From Tanytarsus gracilentus (taxonomy: Eukaryota > Arthropoda > Insecta > Diptera > Chironomidae), in the NCBI GenBank assembly GCA_038502055.1, contig JAXRKN010000044.1, positions 4,870,001 through 4,934,000 on the forward strand: a stretch of 64,000 nt of DNA, written 5' to 3'. The first letter of the stretch is position 1. The number at the start of each line of letters is the position of its first letter. This document shows positions 21,738 to 34,198 of the stretch, one piece after another. The notes beneath the pieces were generated by a model. That model was not told where the DNA came from, made no database searches, and was given only the letters and a program-made list of their open reading frames with translations. Made by a program: the position numbers and the translations under genes.

Positions 21738-24700
21738 ATGCCAATTCCAAAGATTAAACAGTGCGCGAAGTCAAATCGACGGAGAATCTTACTGATCGCA
21801 TCATTTTCAATTGGAATGATCATCTTTATCACATTGTGCACGCAATTAGTCGAGATAGAAGTAATTAATGATGAAGTTGAATATAAGAAGCAATATTATA
21901 GCGATGGTAAGCATAATTTGAGACTCTAAGATCGAGTTTGAGATGAAGAAGAGTCCGATAACAAGCTTTAACTAAAAAAGTTGTTTCGTCTTGAATTTGA
22001 AATTTAAATATTTTTAACCACGTGAATGAATCTGACCCGTTTGTTATGAAAATTAAAGACATTTCTCTAGAAATTACTAAGTGATGAGAATTTAAGTGAT
22101 TCACAAGCGTTCGTAAGATGCGAGTTGGAATGCAACAGATGACTGAAACCGATAACAAAATATTTTGAGCAGTAAATTTTTAATTTTAAATTAAAAGATG
22201 AAAAGTTTGAACGTTGGAAATATTTATGATTCACAAAAACTCAACACGATTTTTTTTGTGAGTCGTGTCAGTGGTTTCTTAATTATATTTCGCTCTGGTT
22301 AATTATTGCAATGTGTTTCTGTTGACTTTAAACATTTTAAAATTTCGTCATAAAAAAAGTGCCATGTGGCTGCCGCAGATTTTTTTTGACTCTTTTGCAT
22401 TTATAAATTTTAATACATTTTTGTCGTTTCTCAAAACTTATAAAATATTTTAATTGTTTCAGCGTTTGGAGATTTTCTTATCGATGGCGAGAATTGTAAA
22501 ATTCCAAATATCAGTCCCTTTTCTCCGAATGTGATGAGTTTTTATAAACGACTCAAATATCAAAAATGTCACGAGCTTGCACCACTCACATACATCATTC
22601 AAGATGAACAACTAAATAATCACTTAAAGATCGATCACAATGAGAAGGAAAAGTTTTTATCGTGGTATCAAAATGAGATCGAGGTGAGAATTTCCAAATT
22701 TCTGATTTAATTTGAATTGAATTCTATATTTTAAATTAAAAAATATTTATTTGCAAATGAATTCCAATAAATTCTTTTTTCAGTGCTGTTATCACCGAGT
22801 CACGAGGTCAGGAACAAATGAAAATGTGGACAATGAATTTAAACTCTCTGAATGTATAACTTTCGTTTCTGGACACGTGCTTCGATGGCGTGAAGACGAA
22901 TTTATAGTTGTTAAATGCGATGGATTTTTGGATTATTTCGGTATTCGACAACTAAAGATGAACGTTTATAGCGATGCACACGCGTTGGTTATTCCAAAAT
23001 TAAAAGTTCTCGAAAAATTCAAGAGAAATAAATCTAAAAAATCTCCGAATGTCCTTCTGATTGGCATCGACAGCATTTCACGCCTCAACTTTATCCGATC
23101 GATGCCAGAAACCTACAAATTTGTCACCGAAAACGGTTGGTATGACATGAAGGCATTCAATAAAATTGGCGATAACACTTATCCGAATTTGAATGCGATT
23201 CTCAATGGAAGAAATTTATCGACAATGGAAAAGGATTGTAATTGGAAGAAAATCGGAGAATTAGAAAATTGCCGATTTTTGTGGAATGAGTTTGATGACG
23301 CAAACTATGCGACGGCCTACGCTGAAGATGCTGCAAGCATGCAGACATTTAATTACTATAAAACAGGCTTCGTTCATCAGCCTACAGATCACTATTTGCG
23401 GCCTTTTACTCTCGCCATTGAAAAATATGTGAAACCAACATTCACAAAACCGTGGCTGATTAAATGTTTAGGCCATCGCCATTATGCGGACTTCATTTAT
23501 CAGTACGCACGCGACTTTGCCAATGTTTATCAAAATAATTCGTTCTTTGGTCTCTTTTGGACGAATTCATTCAGTCATGATGAGTTGAAGTGAGTTTTTA
23601 CAATTTTATAATATTAAATATAAAATTTATAAAATTTCCACGATAGAGTGGAAAAGGAAAATTTTGTTTACTATGACAAAAATTTTAAAACAGAGAAAAA
23701 ACGTTAAAAATAATTTTGATTTAGTTTACCGATATTTTTTTGAAAACTTTTTCAGCAAATAAATTGGTTTTTAAAGTGTTATTTAAATAATTTGAAAGGG
23801 TTCTAGTTTTATCTTTAACTTTTGATTAAACTTTAACTATTTAAATAAAAATCTATTTATCAATCAATCAATCAATCAACTATTTAAATACACTTTAAAT
23901 AAACGGATTTTTTTAAGGGCATGAGTCATCTCTTCAATTGGGCTTCATGAAAAATTTAGACAGTGGTATGCCCGTTTGGCACTGATCTACTTTCTCCATA
24001 CAAATTGAATGATCAACTTCAGTTGACATAATTTCCATGAAAGAGAGATGCTAAAATTACTTTATGAATTTAACCTCTAACGCTATTTCTTCCATATTTT
24101 TTTTATACATATATATTGTTATAAAATCATAAAAATGAAGAAATATTCTAATAAAAAAAAACCTTAAGAGTTCTGCATGGTTTGCGTCTATCCTGATTAA
24201 GTTCTGTGTCGCTACCCATCAGCAATCAATCAATCAATCACAAATTTTTCCATGAATTAAACAAATTTGTGCATTAGAAAATTATTTTTTGTTAAGTTAG
24301 AGGTAGAACAGAGAAGGGGTTCAATATGAATAGAGCATGTGTTTGATATCTAGTAAAAAGAACCAGAATTTGTAAGAATGATAAAGAGCTATATTTTAAA
24401 AATACTTTTGAGACTCAACTGATCCATTAAAAAATTCATTGAACCATTAAGGAACTAAAATACACGATTGCAGCGAATTTCCCATACACAATTAATCTCT
24501 CATTTTTTTTCTAGCCTTCCATCCGAGTACGATTCACAAATGAGATTTTATCTCGAGGAGCTTCAAAGACTTCAAATTTACAACAACACAATTGTGATAT
24601 TTTTTTCCGATCACGGAATGAGATTTGGTGATATAAGAAAGTTTTTCACTGGCTGGCTGGAAGAGAGACTGCCATTTCTATATTTCTGGCTGCCGGAGAG

Positions 24701-25283
24701 TTTTAAGCAAGAATATCCTGAGCTCGCTGAAAATTTGCGAATTAATCAAGACCGACTTGTTAGTCCATACGATCTCCACATAACCGTTAAGCACATCCTC
24801 AAACTCGCTGGAGGGTATGAAAAAAATTTGACTGCCATCAGTTGCCTAAACTGCCAAAGTCTCCTCCATGAGGTACCTCACGATCGATCATGCTCCGATG
24901 CCGGCATCGATAAGCATTGGTGCACCTGCACAGACTTCAAAGAAATCGACAAATCATCGCTGAACGTCGAAAAAGTTGTCATATTTGCACTTAAAAAGTT
25001 AAATTCAGAATTATCGTTGCATAAAAGCTGCGCACAACTAAGACTTAAGGAAGTATCATCAGCTCGCAAATCAGTTGTTGGTCTTTCAAGTATTGACTTT
25101 TTAATCTCATTCGAAGTCCTTCCGTCTTTTGCTCAAATGGAAGCGACAATTAGATGCAGTGATTCAGAGTGTGATAACGATTTGTTGCTGATTGGAGAAA
25201 TTTCCCGCATCAACAAATATGGCGACCAGAGTAAGTGCATTAGCGATGCACATTTGAGAAAGTATTGTTACTGCGTACGATAG
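21738..25283 (+). CDS. DUF229 family membrane-anchored protein (sulfatase/alkaline phosphatase fold)
   Basis: Four exons: 21738-21906, 22463-22683, 22784-23589 and 24515-25283, giving 654 residues. A basic N-terminus and one hydrophobic segment at about residues 17-38 (ILLIASFSIGMIIFITL) make a type II signal anchor, so the rest is probably lumenal or extracellular. The DUF229 marks are NVLLIGIDSISRLNF (metal and nucleophile region of the alkaline-phosphatase superfamily), YPNLNAILNGR, FGLFWTNSFSHDE, and IFFSDHGMRFGD with the metal-binding Asp-His. The C-terminal third is Cys-rich (CSDAGIDKHWCTC..YCYC). Metal-site residues look intact, so it may be an active hydrolase, but no substrate is known for the family. 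The third intron (925 bp) carries simple-repeat insertions. Confidence 0.88.
23590..24514 (+). repeat. enlarged intron 3 of the DUF229 gene with two (TCAA)n blocks
   Basis: The intron is 925 bp, while intron 2 of the same gene is 100 bp. It contains tandem TCAA at about 23860-23879 and again at about 24218-24240, with roughly 340 bp of unrelated sequence between. Simple tetranucleotide tails like these often end non-LTR elements, but no coding remnant is visible. Confidence 0.4.
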
Positions 25284-26010
25284 ACGCTTGACTTTTGAGC
25301 TTATATATATTTTTTATAAAAAATTCAAAATTACCCGTTTAAGGATGAAAAGATGAGGAAAAATTAAAAATGCTATTGTAAAGTTAAAAACGCTTGTTGG
25401 ATATTTTTTGCAGGCTGTAGATTCACCAAAATGTGATTCCGTAAAATTTCTCAAAAAAAAAGTGTTCAATTAAATTTAAACTTCAAGTGCCATATGGGTC
25501 AGTTCAATATTCAAATTTTCGTTTTAAGATCAATAAAAATTATTCTGAAATAATTAAGCTAAAAATGTTTTAATTTTTTAAATTTTTATTTATTTTTTTA
25601 ATGTTGTTTTTCCATTTCATGTTGTTTTTTGCGACATATTCTTTTTTTTTATAATTCAGCGAGATAATTTATAATGAAATTTTCATCGATTTTTTTTCTC
25701 ATTGAAATCAACATACAAAAAACTTTAAATTGTGTATTTTATGTGTGATTCATTATTTCTTCTTACATTAATGCAACAAACAAGAAGATGCGAAAAAAGT
25801 TTCTCTGAGTTTCTTTCGAAAAAGGACAAAAATAGTTTTTAATAAAACTGCATGGAGTTTTAGAGTTGAGCTCGAGCCATGGAGTCGAAGGTTGATTTAT
25901 AAGCAACATTTGTCAAAATTATCAGTCACATGACCATTCGACTTCATGACACGTGTTGAAAGTTAATTTTAGATGAAAAAATGTTTCAAAACCCACACGT
26001 GGGTGTTGCC
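25284..26010. other. intergenic region
   Basis: This is the 3' flank of the DUF229 gene. It is AT-rich with T-runs and has no supported gene. Confidence 0.5.
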
Positions 26011-26090
26011 GCGTAACCCACTTGTAACAGATCAGTGTTTGAAAATCAAGTGCATAAAAAATGAGTTTAAGTCAATCCGGACACTTTGGC

Positions 26091-26728
26091 TGTCCGTGGC
26101 AGTCCTGTTCGACCATTCCTCAAAAATCATCTATGTCAATAGATTCCTGGTCCAATCACGAGTTCAACGACATACATGAAGCCATAGTTCTGAAAAATGG
26201 ACATTTTGGCTGCCCGTGGCACTGCTGGCCGGCCATGATGGACATTCCTCAAAAATCATCTATATCAATCGATTCCTGGTCCAATCACGAGTTCAACGAT
26301 ACCCATGAAGCCATAGTTCTGAAAAATGGACATTATGGCTGTCCGTGGCACTACTGGCCGTCCATGATGGACATTCATCAAAAATCATTAATGCCATTCG
26401 ATTCCTGGTCCAATTACGAGTTCAACGATACCCATGAAGCCATAGTTCTGAAAAATGGACATTTTGGCTGTCCGTGGCACTGCTGGCCGGCCATGATGGA
26501 CATTCCTCAAAAATCATCTACATCAATCGATTCCTGGTCCAATCACGAGTTCAACGATACCCATGAAGCCATAGTTCTGAAAAATGGACATTTTGGCTGT
26601 CTGTGGCACGACCATAGGTCACGACTCGAAAAATCATGTATGTCAATCGATTCCTGGTCAAGTTACGAATCAATGCCAATCGATTCCTGGTCCAATCACG
26701 AGTTCAACGATACCCATGAAGCCATATA
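26091..26728 (+). repeat. tandem array of 129-bp units
   Basis: Units begin at 26091 (110 bp), 26201, 26330 and 26459 (129 bp each) and 26588 (irregular, containing an extra partial unit). The spacing was read from successive GGACATTxTGGCTG words. Because 129 is 43 codons, a 222-codon frame stays open (26061-26729), with internal repeats such as GHFGCPWH and IDSWSNHEFNDTHEAIVLKN. Related 120-bp units occur at 32290-32600 and 33600-33850. Confidence 0.85.
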
Positions 26729-26892
26729 AGAGAAAATTTGTATGAAAAATGGACGTTATGGCCGTCCATGGCACGACCATAGGTCATGACTCAAAAAATA
26801 GTCAGTGCCTGCACATATAGACCCTAAGAGCTACCATCTGGCGAAAACTAGAAGTCTCTAGCTGGTCCAGGGACCGAGATCTCGCTTGTGCA

Positions 26893-26938
26893 GACGGACG
26901 GACGGACGGACAGACGGACGGACGGACGGACGGACGGA
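26893..26938 (+). repeat. GACG/GACA tetranucleotide microsatellite
   Basis: About eleven GACG-type units with one GACA variant, inside the inverted-repeat element. Confidence 0.85.
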
Positions 26939-26979
26939 ATCACGAGCATATAAGCGTTACACCACTTTGTGGGTTACGC

Positions 26980-28588
26980 TAAAAAGGGTTTTTAGAATTT
27001 GCAGACGGAAGTTTGTTGGTGATGAGGAGGAAATTGACCTTCAATGCACGCTCAGAGTCATCTACATCATGCGCTGTCAAATTCAGTACAATCCTCGAGT
27101 AGAAAGAAAACGATAATAGGCACCCGGAATTTACTTTCTCATTTTTTATAGCGTTTTAAAAATTAGTTTTCATCTAAAATTGTTTTACACTCATTATTAC
27201 AATTCTTCAGCTATTTCATTAAGGGCTTTCTTTTTTTTCTAGCAACTTATAAACTCTTATTTTACTCTTTTTTAAATAAATATGGTTGATTTTTTATCTT
27301 GGGCTATTTATTTTTTAAAAAGCTTCTGTGAGCTTTCGAAAGTTTACTTGATTTTGTGTCTCTTGAAAAGTGAAAGACAATATAAAAAAATATTGCGAAC
27401 TTGACAGTCAGTTAAATTTTTAAAAAGCTCACAAAAGCTTCTTAAGCTTACATATTCCACTGTGTGTGTGTTTTTATATCTATTACTTCGTGTGTGTGTG
27501 TTCATTCTTTTGCATTATCTATTTCATAAAATCTTCCTCAACTTTTGCAAATCATTTAAAAAATCATTCTTTGCCTCCTACACAATCGACATAAAAGTGA
27601 ATTATAGAAAATTAAAAGTTTTCAAAAAATTTACATCAATTGCGCTATTTTTTTTATTAAATGTTTAATTGTTGTGTTCTGCATGTGGTTTCATCCTCAA
27701 ATAGACATTTAATGATTAAGTTTTTATAGCAATTGTTTTCAACATTAATTCATCGAACTATCTGATGAGATTTTTAAAATGAGTGTGTGGAAAAGAATAA
27801 AATGTGAACTTTTTTTAATGAGGTTGGGACACTTAAGCTATAATTTTTTATATATATTTATATTCATTTGGAGTGTCCTGCTCTCCTGCCACATTTAATT
27901 AATTCTTTATATATATAATTTTCTCATTCATTGTCCTTTCAATCAATTGTATTACGATAGTATTGAAAAATTAAAATCATGTTGAGCTTTTTCTCCATTC
28001 GTTGACCTTCTCTTTTTGAATGCTGACCTATCCTAATGTGCTCAAGTCTTTTTTACTAATTAAGAGAATTGACTCAACAAAATATATTTTTTTTACAATT
28101 TAATTGAACAATTTGTCAAGAACACGTGAGAAAATTTTGTGAGAAATATTAAAAAAATAAAATTTGAAAATTCTGAAAGCTTCTAATCACATTTCAGTGC
28201 ATGAATCACTAAGCTTTTAATTTTCAAGATTCTCAATTTTTAATTTCGAAAAATCTCTCACAAAACTTCATCAAAATCAATTACAATTCAAATTAAATAT
28301 AGTAAAGTTTATTCCAGCAATGGTAAAAGTTCATTAATGTTTTTCGAAATCACTTTTTCATATTTTAAAACAGTTATTTTAAAAAAAAGGTTGGACACAC
28401 ACTCAATTGTAAGATTTTGCAAATATAATTTGTAAGAAAACAAAATAAACTTCTTCATGCTCCTCCGCGCCTAAATTGTCCTTTTCAATCATCCGATAAT
28501 TTTCTTCTTCCTTTCTCGCTCTCATTTTTAAATATTCTTGCAAGAAAAATGAACACTTTGTAGTCTGGTGGCTTTCATGTTGATATCT
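26980..28588. other. intergenic region, 3' side of PRL-1
   Basis: It is AT-rich with (GT)n blocks near 27463-27500. It probably contains the PRL-1 3' untranslated region in its last few hundred bases. No other gene is supported. Confidence 0.45.
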
Positions 28589-29544
28589 TTATTGCACGCA
28601 GCATGAATTTTTGTGGCCATTTCGATGCTTCAATCGTGATTTTGGTCTATAGCGCTCGAGATATGAAAGCTGTTTTGCATTGATGGCACCACGTCGCTTC
28701 CTAAAACGAATAATTTCCTGGTTTATGAAATTATTTATGTTTAATAAAAGAAGAACTCACTCTCTTATCAACTCAACAGCACCCTCATACTTCAAACCCA
28801 ATTCAATTAATGCTAATGCCACAAGTACGGGCGCTCGTCCGAGGCCAGCAACACAATGAACCGCAACACATGCCTCTGGATTTTCGTTATATCTAGAGTG
28901 AGAGAAAAAAATGTTGATAAAATTTTATATTGAGATGAAATCGAGCACTCACTTTTGTCTCAACACCTCAAACCATTCGTCAACTATATTGGGCGGTGGA
29001 AAAGTTCCATCTTCGTATGCGAGATCGCGTACCTCAATTCCGGCATTCTCCAAAACGTCCCTCTTGTAGCTCGCTTCACACACGCGAACCACCGTCGAGA
29101 CATTATGCTTTTGAAGTTCCTGCAAGAGAATTAAATTGATAGAGGCTGTTTGAGAAGTTTATTGACCCTCGAAGGAAAAAAACAGATTCGACCCAAAATA
29201 CAATGAACAAACGGGAATATCAGATTACAGTGACATGAAATATTTTTTGAGAAAAGGTGCGATGACCAGACAAGTGTTTTTGATAAAAAAAAATGAGGGT
29301 AAAATTAAAGATTTCAAGGACGAAAATCTCGAGAGAGTTTAATTAAAATTTTTAATGGAAAAAAAATTAATTAAACATTCTCAAAAATTAAGTTGACGAT
29401 TTAAAGCTTAGCAATACTAACCATTAAATAAGTTTGCATGTTGGCATCCGATGGTCGATCGGTAATCAAAAATTTCATGCCCTTAAAGTCGATGCGGGCG
29501 GGAGCTGGTCGAATATCTTTTTGCCTCATGCTTAATGTTGTCAT
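28589..29544 (-). CDS. PRL-1: PRL-1, prenylated protein tyrosine phosphatase type IVA
   Basis: Four exons: 29422-29544, 28953-29119, 28761-28892 and 28589-28700, giving 177 residues, the family's usual size. It is a dual-specificity-type phosphatase of the PTP4A/PRL family. The start at 29544 (MTTLSMRQKDIRPAPA) parallels the Drosophila N-terminus; a second ATG five codons in is also possible. Catalytic features: the acid loop YEDGTFPPP, and the P-loop HCVAGLGRAPV with Cys and Arg of CX5R and the family's Ala after Arg. The tail has a basic stretch (RPKSRLKHRNGHKNS) and the CAAX box CCVQ for prenylation, placing it at membranes. Vertebrate PRLs bind CNNM magnesium transporters; whether this one does cannot be seen here. 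Confidence 0.96.
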
Positions 29545-32171
29545 TAAAATTTTCTCTCAAGATGTTAATATAAAACGGTGTTGGTTGTTTTTCAGATATA
29601 TCGTAAGAAGGGTTTTTGTAAAATGAGAGCAGCGTTGAATAATTATTTTCCTTCCCTCAGATTTGTTGCACTAAAAAGAATACAAAAGATTAATTTATTT
29701 TTATCACACTAGAGAATAGTTTAAACTTACAATTACATGTATCGCTGATGGATGTGCACAGAGGAGCCTGTTGCTGAGGATTTGTGTGGGGAAAAAATCC
29801 GCTTTGAAAATTATTTCAACAATTTCCTTCTGCTGGTTCAGTCTTTCGTCGAGATGAGCGATGAGATTTGGACATAAAAGTGCTCAGATAAGTCCTCGTC
29901 TCCTTCCTCGAATGGATGATAAAATTCTTCTGTCTGTGATGATGATGAAATGTTTGTGTGTGTGTGAATGAGTGTCTCAAGACTCCTTCCTTAATTTTAT
30001 TAAAAATTATTCTTGGTACAATTTTTTTCTCCTTTTCTTTTTCCTTTTCTTCACTTTTTATTTGTGTTGTGCTTGGCAATACTCTGCACTGTCCAACTTG
30101 AACTCCATAGAGGTAAGAGCGAGCTGTCGTAGCTGCAAAATGAGAGGAGAGATGAGGAGAAAGTAAAAGTTAATAAATATTTTCTTCTTTATCTTTTCGA
30201 TGATGCAAAAATGAAACGATTTTATTGCTTTGGGTATTTCTCTTTCTTTAAACTGACTCTCTCTGCACGTACGCGACATAAGTTTTGTGAGGTTCCGAGT
30301 GAGAATTGGATGGGTTTTAAAATATTAAGATGAAGCTCTTTTTGGAAAATTAAAATTTTTGAATGAGAATTTCTGGAGCTACAACATTTTGACTCATAGC
30401 CGCACACACCCCAGAGGTCTCATAAACCAAGCTTAACAGCGAGAGGAAGCAAGTTTATGAGAGAGAATTGAGAAAGACACGATGGAGAGAAAGAGTCCAT
30501 TATGAGTCTAAGATATGCGACCCATAAACGAGTGAAAGGTTCATTAATTAAATTTTCATGCCCTTACTCAACTAAAACTGTCTTAATGTGTTCGCCTCAA
30601 TTGAGAATTTGTTTTGTTCACTCGTGACCGGTCAATTTTGAAAACAAAAAATATATGCGAATTAATATAATTTTCTAAGCTGTAATTCCTTCGTTCTCGA
30701 GCCAGTGTTTATTGTGGAAAAATTCAATAAAGCACTCACACACTGTTAAATGCCGTTCCCAATAATTTTAATTTTCTCCTTCTATATTTAAACAGCGCTA
30801 TTGCAATGTTTATGACTTTAATTAGCTTTTAATTTTTCTTTTTATTCTCATGCCCGCGCAACTCGTTAAAATTACGCCGCTGAACTGAAAAAAAAGTTCT
30901 TTCTTTATTTTGTTTGTGCTACTTTTTATCTCTTTCGATTGCTGCGGTTTAATAATAGAAAAAGAAGAGGACATAAACTTTCAATTATGATATGTACAAC
31001 AGTTAGCGACGCAATAAATATTTTTTCTATTTAATTGATTGCTGATACTGCCAAAAGCCCACGCGCGCTCATTTAATGTCGCTAATTATTGTTAATCGAT
31101 TTTTTTTTCGGCGAAAGAGAAATTATTCGAGCTTGGAAAAAGCGATTAGGAGGAAAATAGTTGAAGATAATTTTGTTTGCATGCGATATAATATTTTTAT
31201 TGATTGATTGGATACTAACAAAAGGAGAGCCCTCGGAGGTTTTGGGTTAAAAACACCATTTAAGAAATATAAACATATTTTTGAAATTTGACATCAAAGA
31301 AAATTTCTTCCGAGAAAATTCTTTTGACTTTCATCAGGACTTTTATAAAAATCGTCAGACACAAAAAGCTTTCAAAGACCCAAATTTATTTCCTTTGATC
31401 ATCTCAAAATAAATTCAGGGTTACAGAAAAAGTTCTAAAATATTTTAAGTGAGCTCGAAAATATAATTGGGGTAGTTTGTCGATTTTTTGGAAGCACGAC
31501 AATGTTTGAATGCAAATAATGAAAGCAATTATTCCAAAATAGAAAAAAGATAAATATTTGAAGGTTGAGGCTCAAATTATGTTAAATTGAAATTTCTCTA
31601 TTAGCACAAATTTATTTTTTTAGCTTCCTCTACCAAATTATTAAATTTTGTCAAAATAAAATTTAATAAATATTTTAAAATTGAATATTTCAATTTATTT
31701 TCTTAATTATTAATATTTACTTTCTTGTGTATATTTACTCTAAAAAGTGAATACACAAATATAAAAAAATTGGATAAATAAAGAAGATTGAGGTCAACAT
31801 TTTCATTTGCTCATTGCATGAATAATTTAATAATTCTGAATGTATCGTATACGCAACCTCTCCGCCAGCAGGCTAACTTAGTGGCCTCGATTTTCATGCT
31901 AAAAACACTTGACCTTTTTATGAGAGAGCAAATTTAGGGAAGTAAAACGCAATCAGCTGTGATGAGAAGCAGAAATTTTTCATTTTCATATAGGAAGAAA
32001 GTCGCAATTTTAGTAAATTGCTTTCAATCTAAATCAACTTCCCGACAAAAAAGAGTCATCATGGTTACTATTTTCGCTTTTATTTGTATCATCATCGATA
32101 GAGTTTCATCATTAATATAATTTTGTCGTCGGGAATGTCACTTGATCATTATCGATAAGCCAAAAATAGCG
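29545..32171. other. 5' region of PRL-1 and intergenic DNA
   Basis: This probably includes untranslated first exon(s) and promoter of PRL-1. No coding frame is supported. A (GT)n block lies near 29950-29966. Confidence 0.45.
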
Positions 32172-32934
32172 GAAAACAAGATGGGTCTGCAAACGGCGTT
32201 GCCATTTCCAATAGCTCCGCATAGATTAGTACCCTACTCCGTTGCAATGGGAATTAGTGGCACTCTTGGTTAATCATGAAGGACATTCTTGAAAAATCAT
32301 CAATGTAAATCGATTCCTGATGCAATGACGAGTTCAACGACATACATGAAGCCATAGTTCTGAAAATGGACATTAGTGGCACTCCTGCCCGACCATAATG
32401 GACATTCCTCAAAAATCATCAATTTCAATCGATTTCTGACCCAACGACGAGTTCAACGATACCCATGAAGCCATAGTTCTGAAAAATGGACATTAGTGGC
32501 ACTCCTGGCGGGCCATGATGGACATTCCTCAAAAATCATATGTGTCAATCGATTTCTGATGCAATGACGAGTTCAACGATACCCATGAAGCCATATAATA
32601 GAAAATTTGTATGAAAAAGGACATTTTTGCACTCAGGGACGGTCCTTGGAGGGTCGTACCTCAAAACTAAATACTTCTTGCACAACTAGAGCCAAAACCC
32701 GATCTTTAGCCACAAACCCGACTCAAATCCGACCAGCCGTTCTTGTGTCGATGAGAGGAGAAGTAAGAAAGATGTTATCTCTCTCCCGTGGGCACCTTTC
32801 ATCTGTTTTCGCCGTTTGTGGGTTTGCTGGCCTTCTTTGGTTTATGTTTTGATATTGCAAAATGTAATGTCTTGGCACTAGGGGTCGAAAACAGGTTTTG
32901 GAAAAATCCAAAATTAATATATAGCGGAGCTATA
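32172..32934. mobile_element. repeat element with 120-bp units, copy A
   Basis: This block shares long homology with 33520-34198. ATAGCTCCGC (32211-32220) and GCGGAGCTAT (32924-32933) form a 10-bp inverted pair; a further 38 bp to the left (AACAAGATGGGTCTGC and on) is also common to both copies. Inside are 120-bp tandem units, with GGACATTAGTGGC words 120 bp apart at 32371 and 32491. These are recognisably the same module as the 129-bp units at 26091-26728. The right end TATAGCGGAGCTATA can fold on itself. There is no coding capacity. Confidence 0.6.
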
Positions 32935-33519
32935 ATTTCACTCAACTACCAAACGTGTCTCAAAGAAAGAAAGAAATTTTTTTTATTGGAAGTTCGCGAC
33001 AGCTCGAGCGCTCGACAGATAAAAATAAAAAGTCGATTTTTGAAAAGAACGAAAGCAACTAAAAATTGTTGTACTAATTTTTGAAGGACAAAAGACAAAA
33101 TCCATAAACAAGATTTGTACTGCGACATTAAATTTTGCCTTACCATACGTTTTTTTTGTATTAAAATTAACTGCACGACATAAAATATTAGTGCCGCAAG
33201 GGAAGAGATTCGTTTATTTTATGGGTACATGAGAAATTATCATAAAAAAATTTTATTCATTAAAAAAGTTGGATAAAATCGTAAATTTCAGAGATAGAAA
33301 GAAGAAATTTTATAAACTGTTGCAAGTTTTCCAATCATTCGCATTTCTTCTTTTCCATGTCAGAAAAACTTTTAAAAGCTATGACAAAAAGACTTTTAAG
33401 CTTTTAATTTTCGTACCATCCTCCGTCATGAATTAAAAAATTTTACCCTTGCAGCACAAACATTTACAAAAAAATACAATTGAAAAATCTCAAAATCAGA
33501 TAAAATAATTTTTTTAATT
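32935..33519. other. spacer between two repeat copies
   Basis: AT-rich sequence without a supported gene. It begins just after the right end of copy A. Confidence 0.45.
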
Positions 33520-34198
33520 GAAAACAAGATGGGTCTGCAAACGGCGTTGCCATTTCCAATAGCTCCGCTGTCTTAGATTAGTACACCATAGTTCTGAAAA
33601 TGGACATTTTGGGCACTCCTGGTCGACCATGATGGACATTCTTCAAAAATCATCAATGTCAATCGATTCCTGATCCAATGACGAGTTCAACGACATACAT
33701 GAAGCCATAGTTCTGAAAAATGGACATTAGTGGCAGTCCTGGCCGTCCATGATGGACATTCCTCAAAAATCGTCAATGTCAATCGATTCCTGATGCAATT
33801 ACGAGTTCAACGATACCCATGAAGCCATAGTTCTGAAAAATGGACATTTTTGTACTCAGGGACGGTCCTTGAAGGGTCGTACCTCAAAACAAAATACTTC
33901 TTGCACAACTAGAGCCAAAACCCGATCTTTAGCTACAAACCTGAGTCAAATCCGACCAGCCGTTCTTGAGATATGCCGCCCACTAAGATCGTAAGAAAGT
34001 AAGAAAGTAAGATGACTTAAATGGCTTTAACTCCTCGTAGGAGCAACCGATTTCAAATCTGTTTTCGCTAGTTTGTAGGGTTTGACTAGGCCTATCATTT
34101 GAGTATATGTTTTGATATTGCACAATGTAGTGTCTTGGCACTAAGGGCCGAAAACTGGTTTTGGAGAAATCCAAAATTAATATATAGCGGAGCTATAA
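33520..34198. mobile_element. repeat element with 120-bp units, copy B
   Basis: Homologous to 32172-32934, with the same left block, inverted pair (33559-33568 and 34187-34196), right third (ACTCAGGGACGGTCCTTG onward) and TATAGCGGAGCTATA end. It has fewer internal units and carries a GTAAGAAA tandem stretch near 33990. It lies in the same orientation as copy A about 590 bp away, so either two insertions or a local duplication is possible. Confidence 0.6.

Larger units (their letters stand above)
26011..26979. mobile_element. non-autonomous inverted-repeat element with internal tandem repeats
   Basis: A perfect 11-bp inverted pair bounds the block: GCGTAACCCAC at 26011-26021 and GTGGGTTACGC at 26969-26979. 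Inside lie tandem repeats (26091-26728), then a unique part with a TGGTCCAGGGACCGAGATCT stretch, and a GACG/GACA tetranucleotide tract (26893-26938). There is no transposase. I see no clear target-site duplication. It is most simply a MITE-like element; the superfamily is unknown. Confidence 0.6.

Noticed and set aside
26091..26728. CRISPR-like array
   Set aside because: Units are directly adjacent 129-bp repeats without unique spacers, in an animal genome.
26061..26729. 222-codon Trp/His-rich repeat frame as a confirmed gene
   Set aside because: The unit length is a multiple of three, related copies at 32-34 kb are broken, and the frame sits inside an inverted-repeat element. Kept as a finding, not called as a gene.
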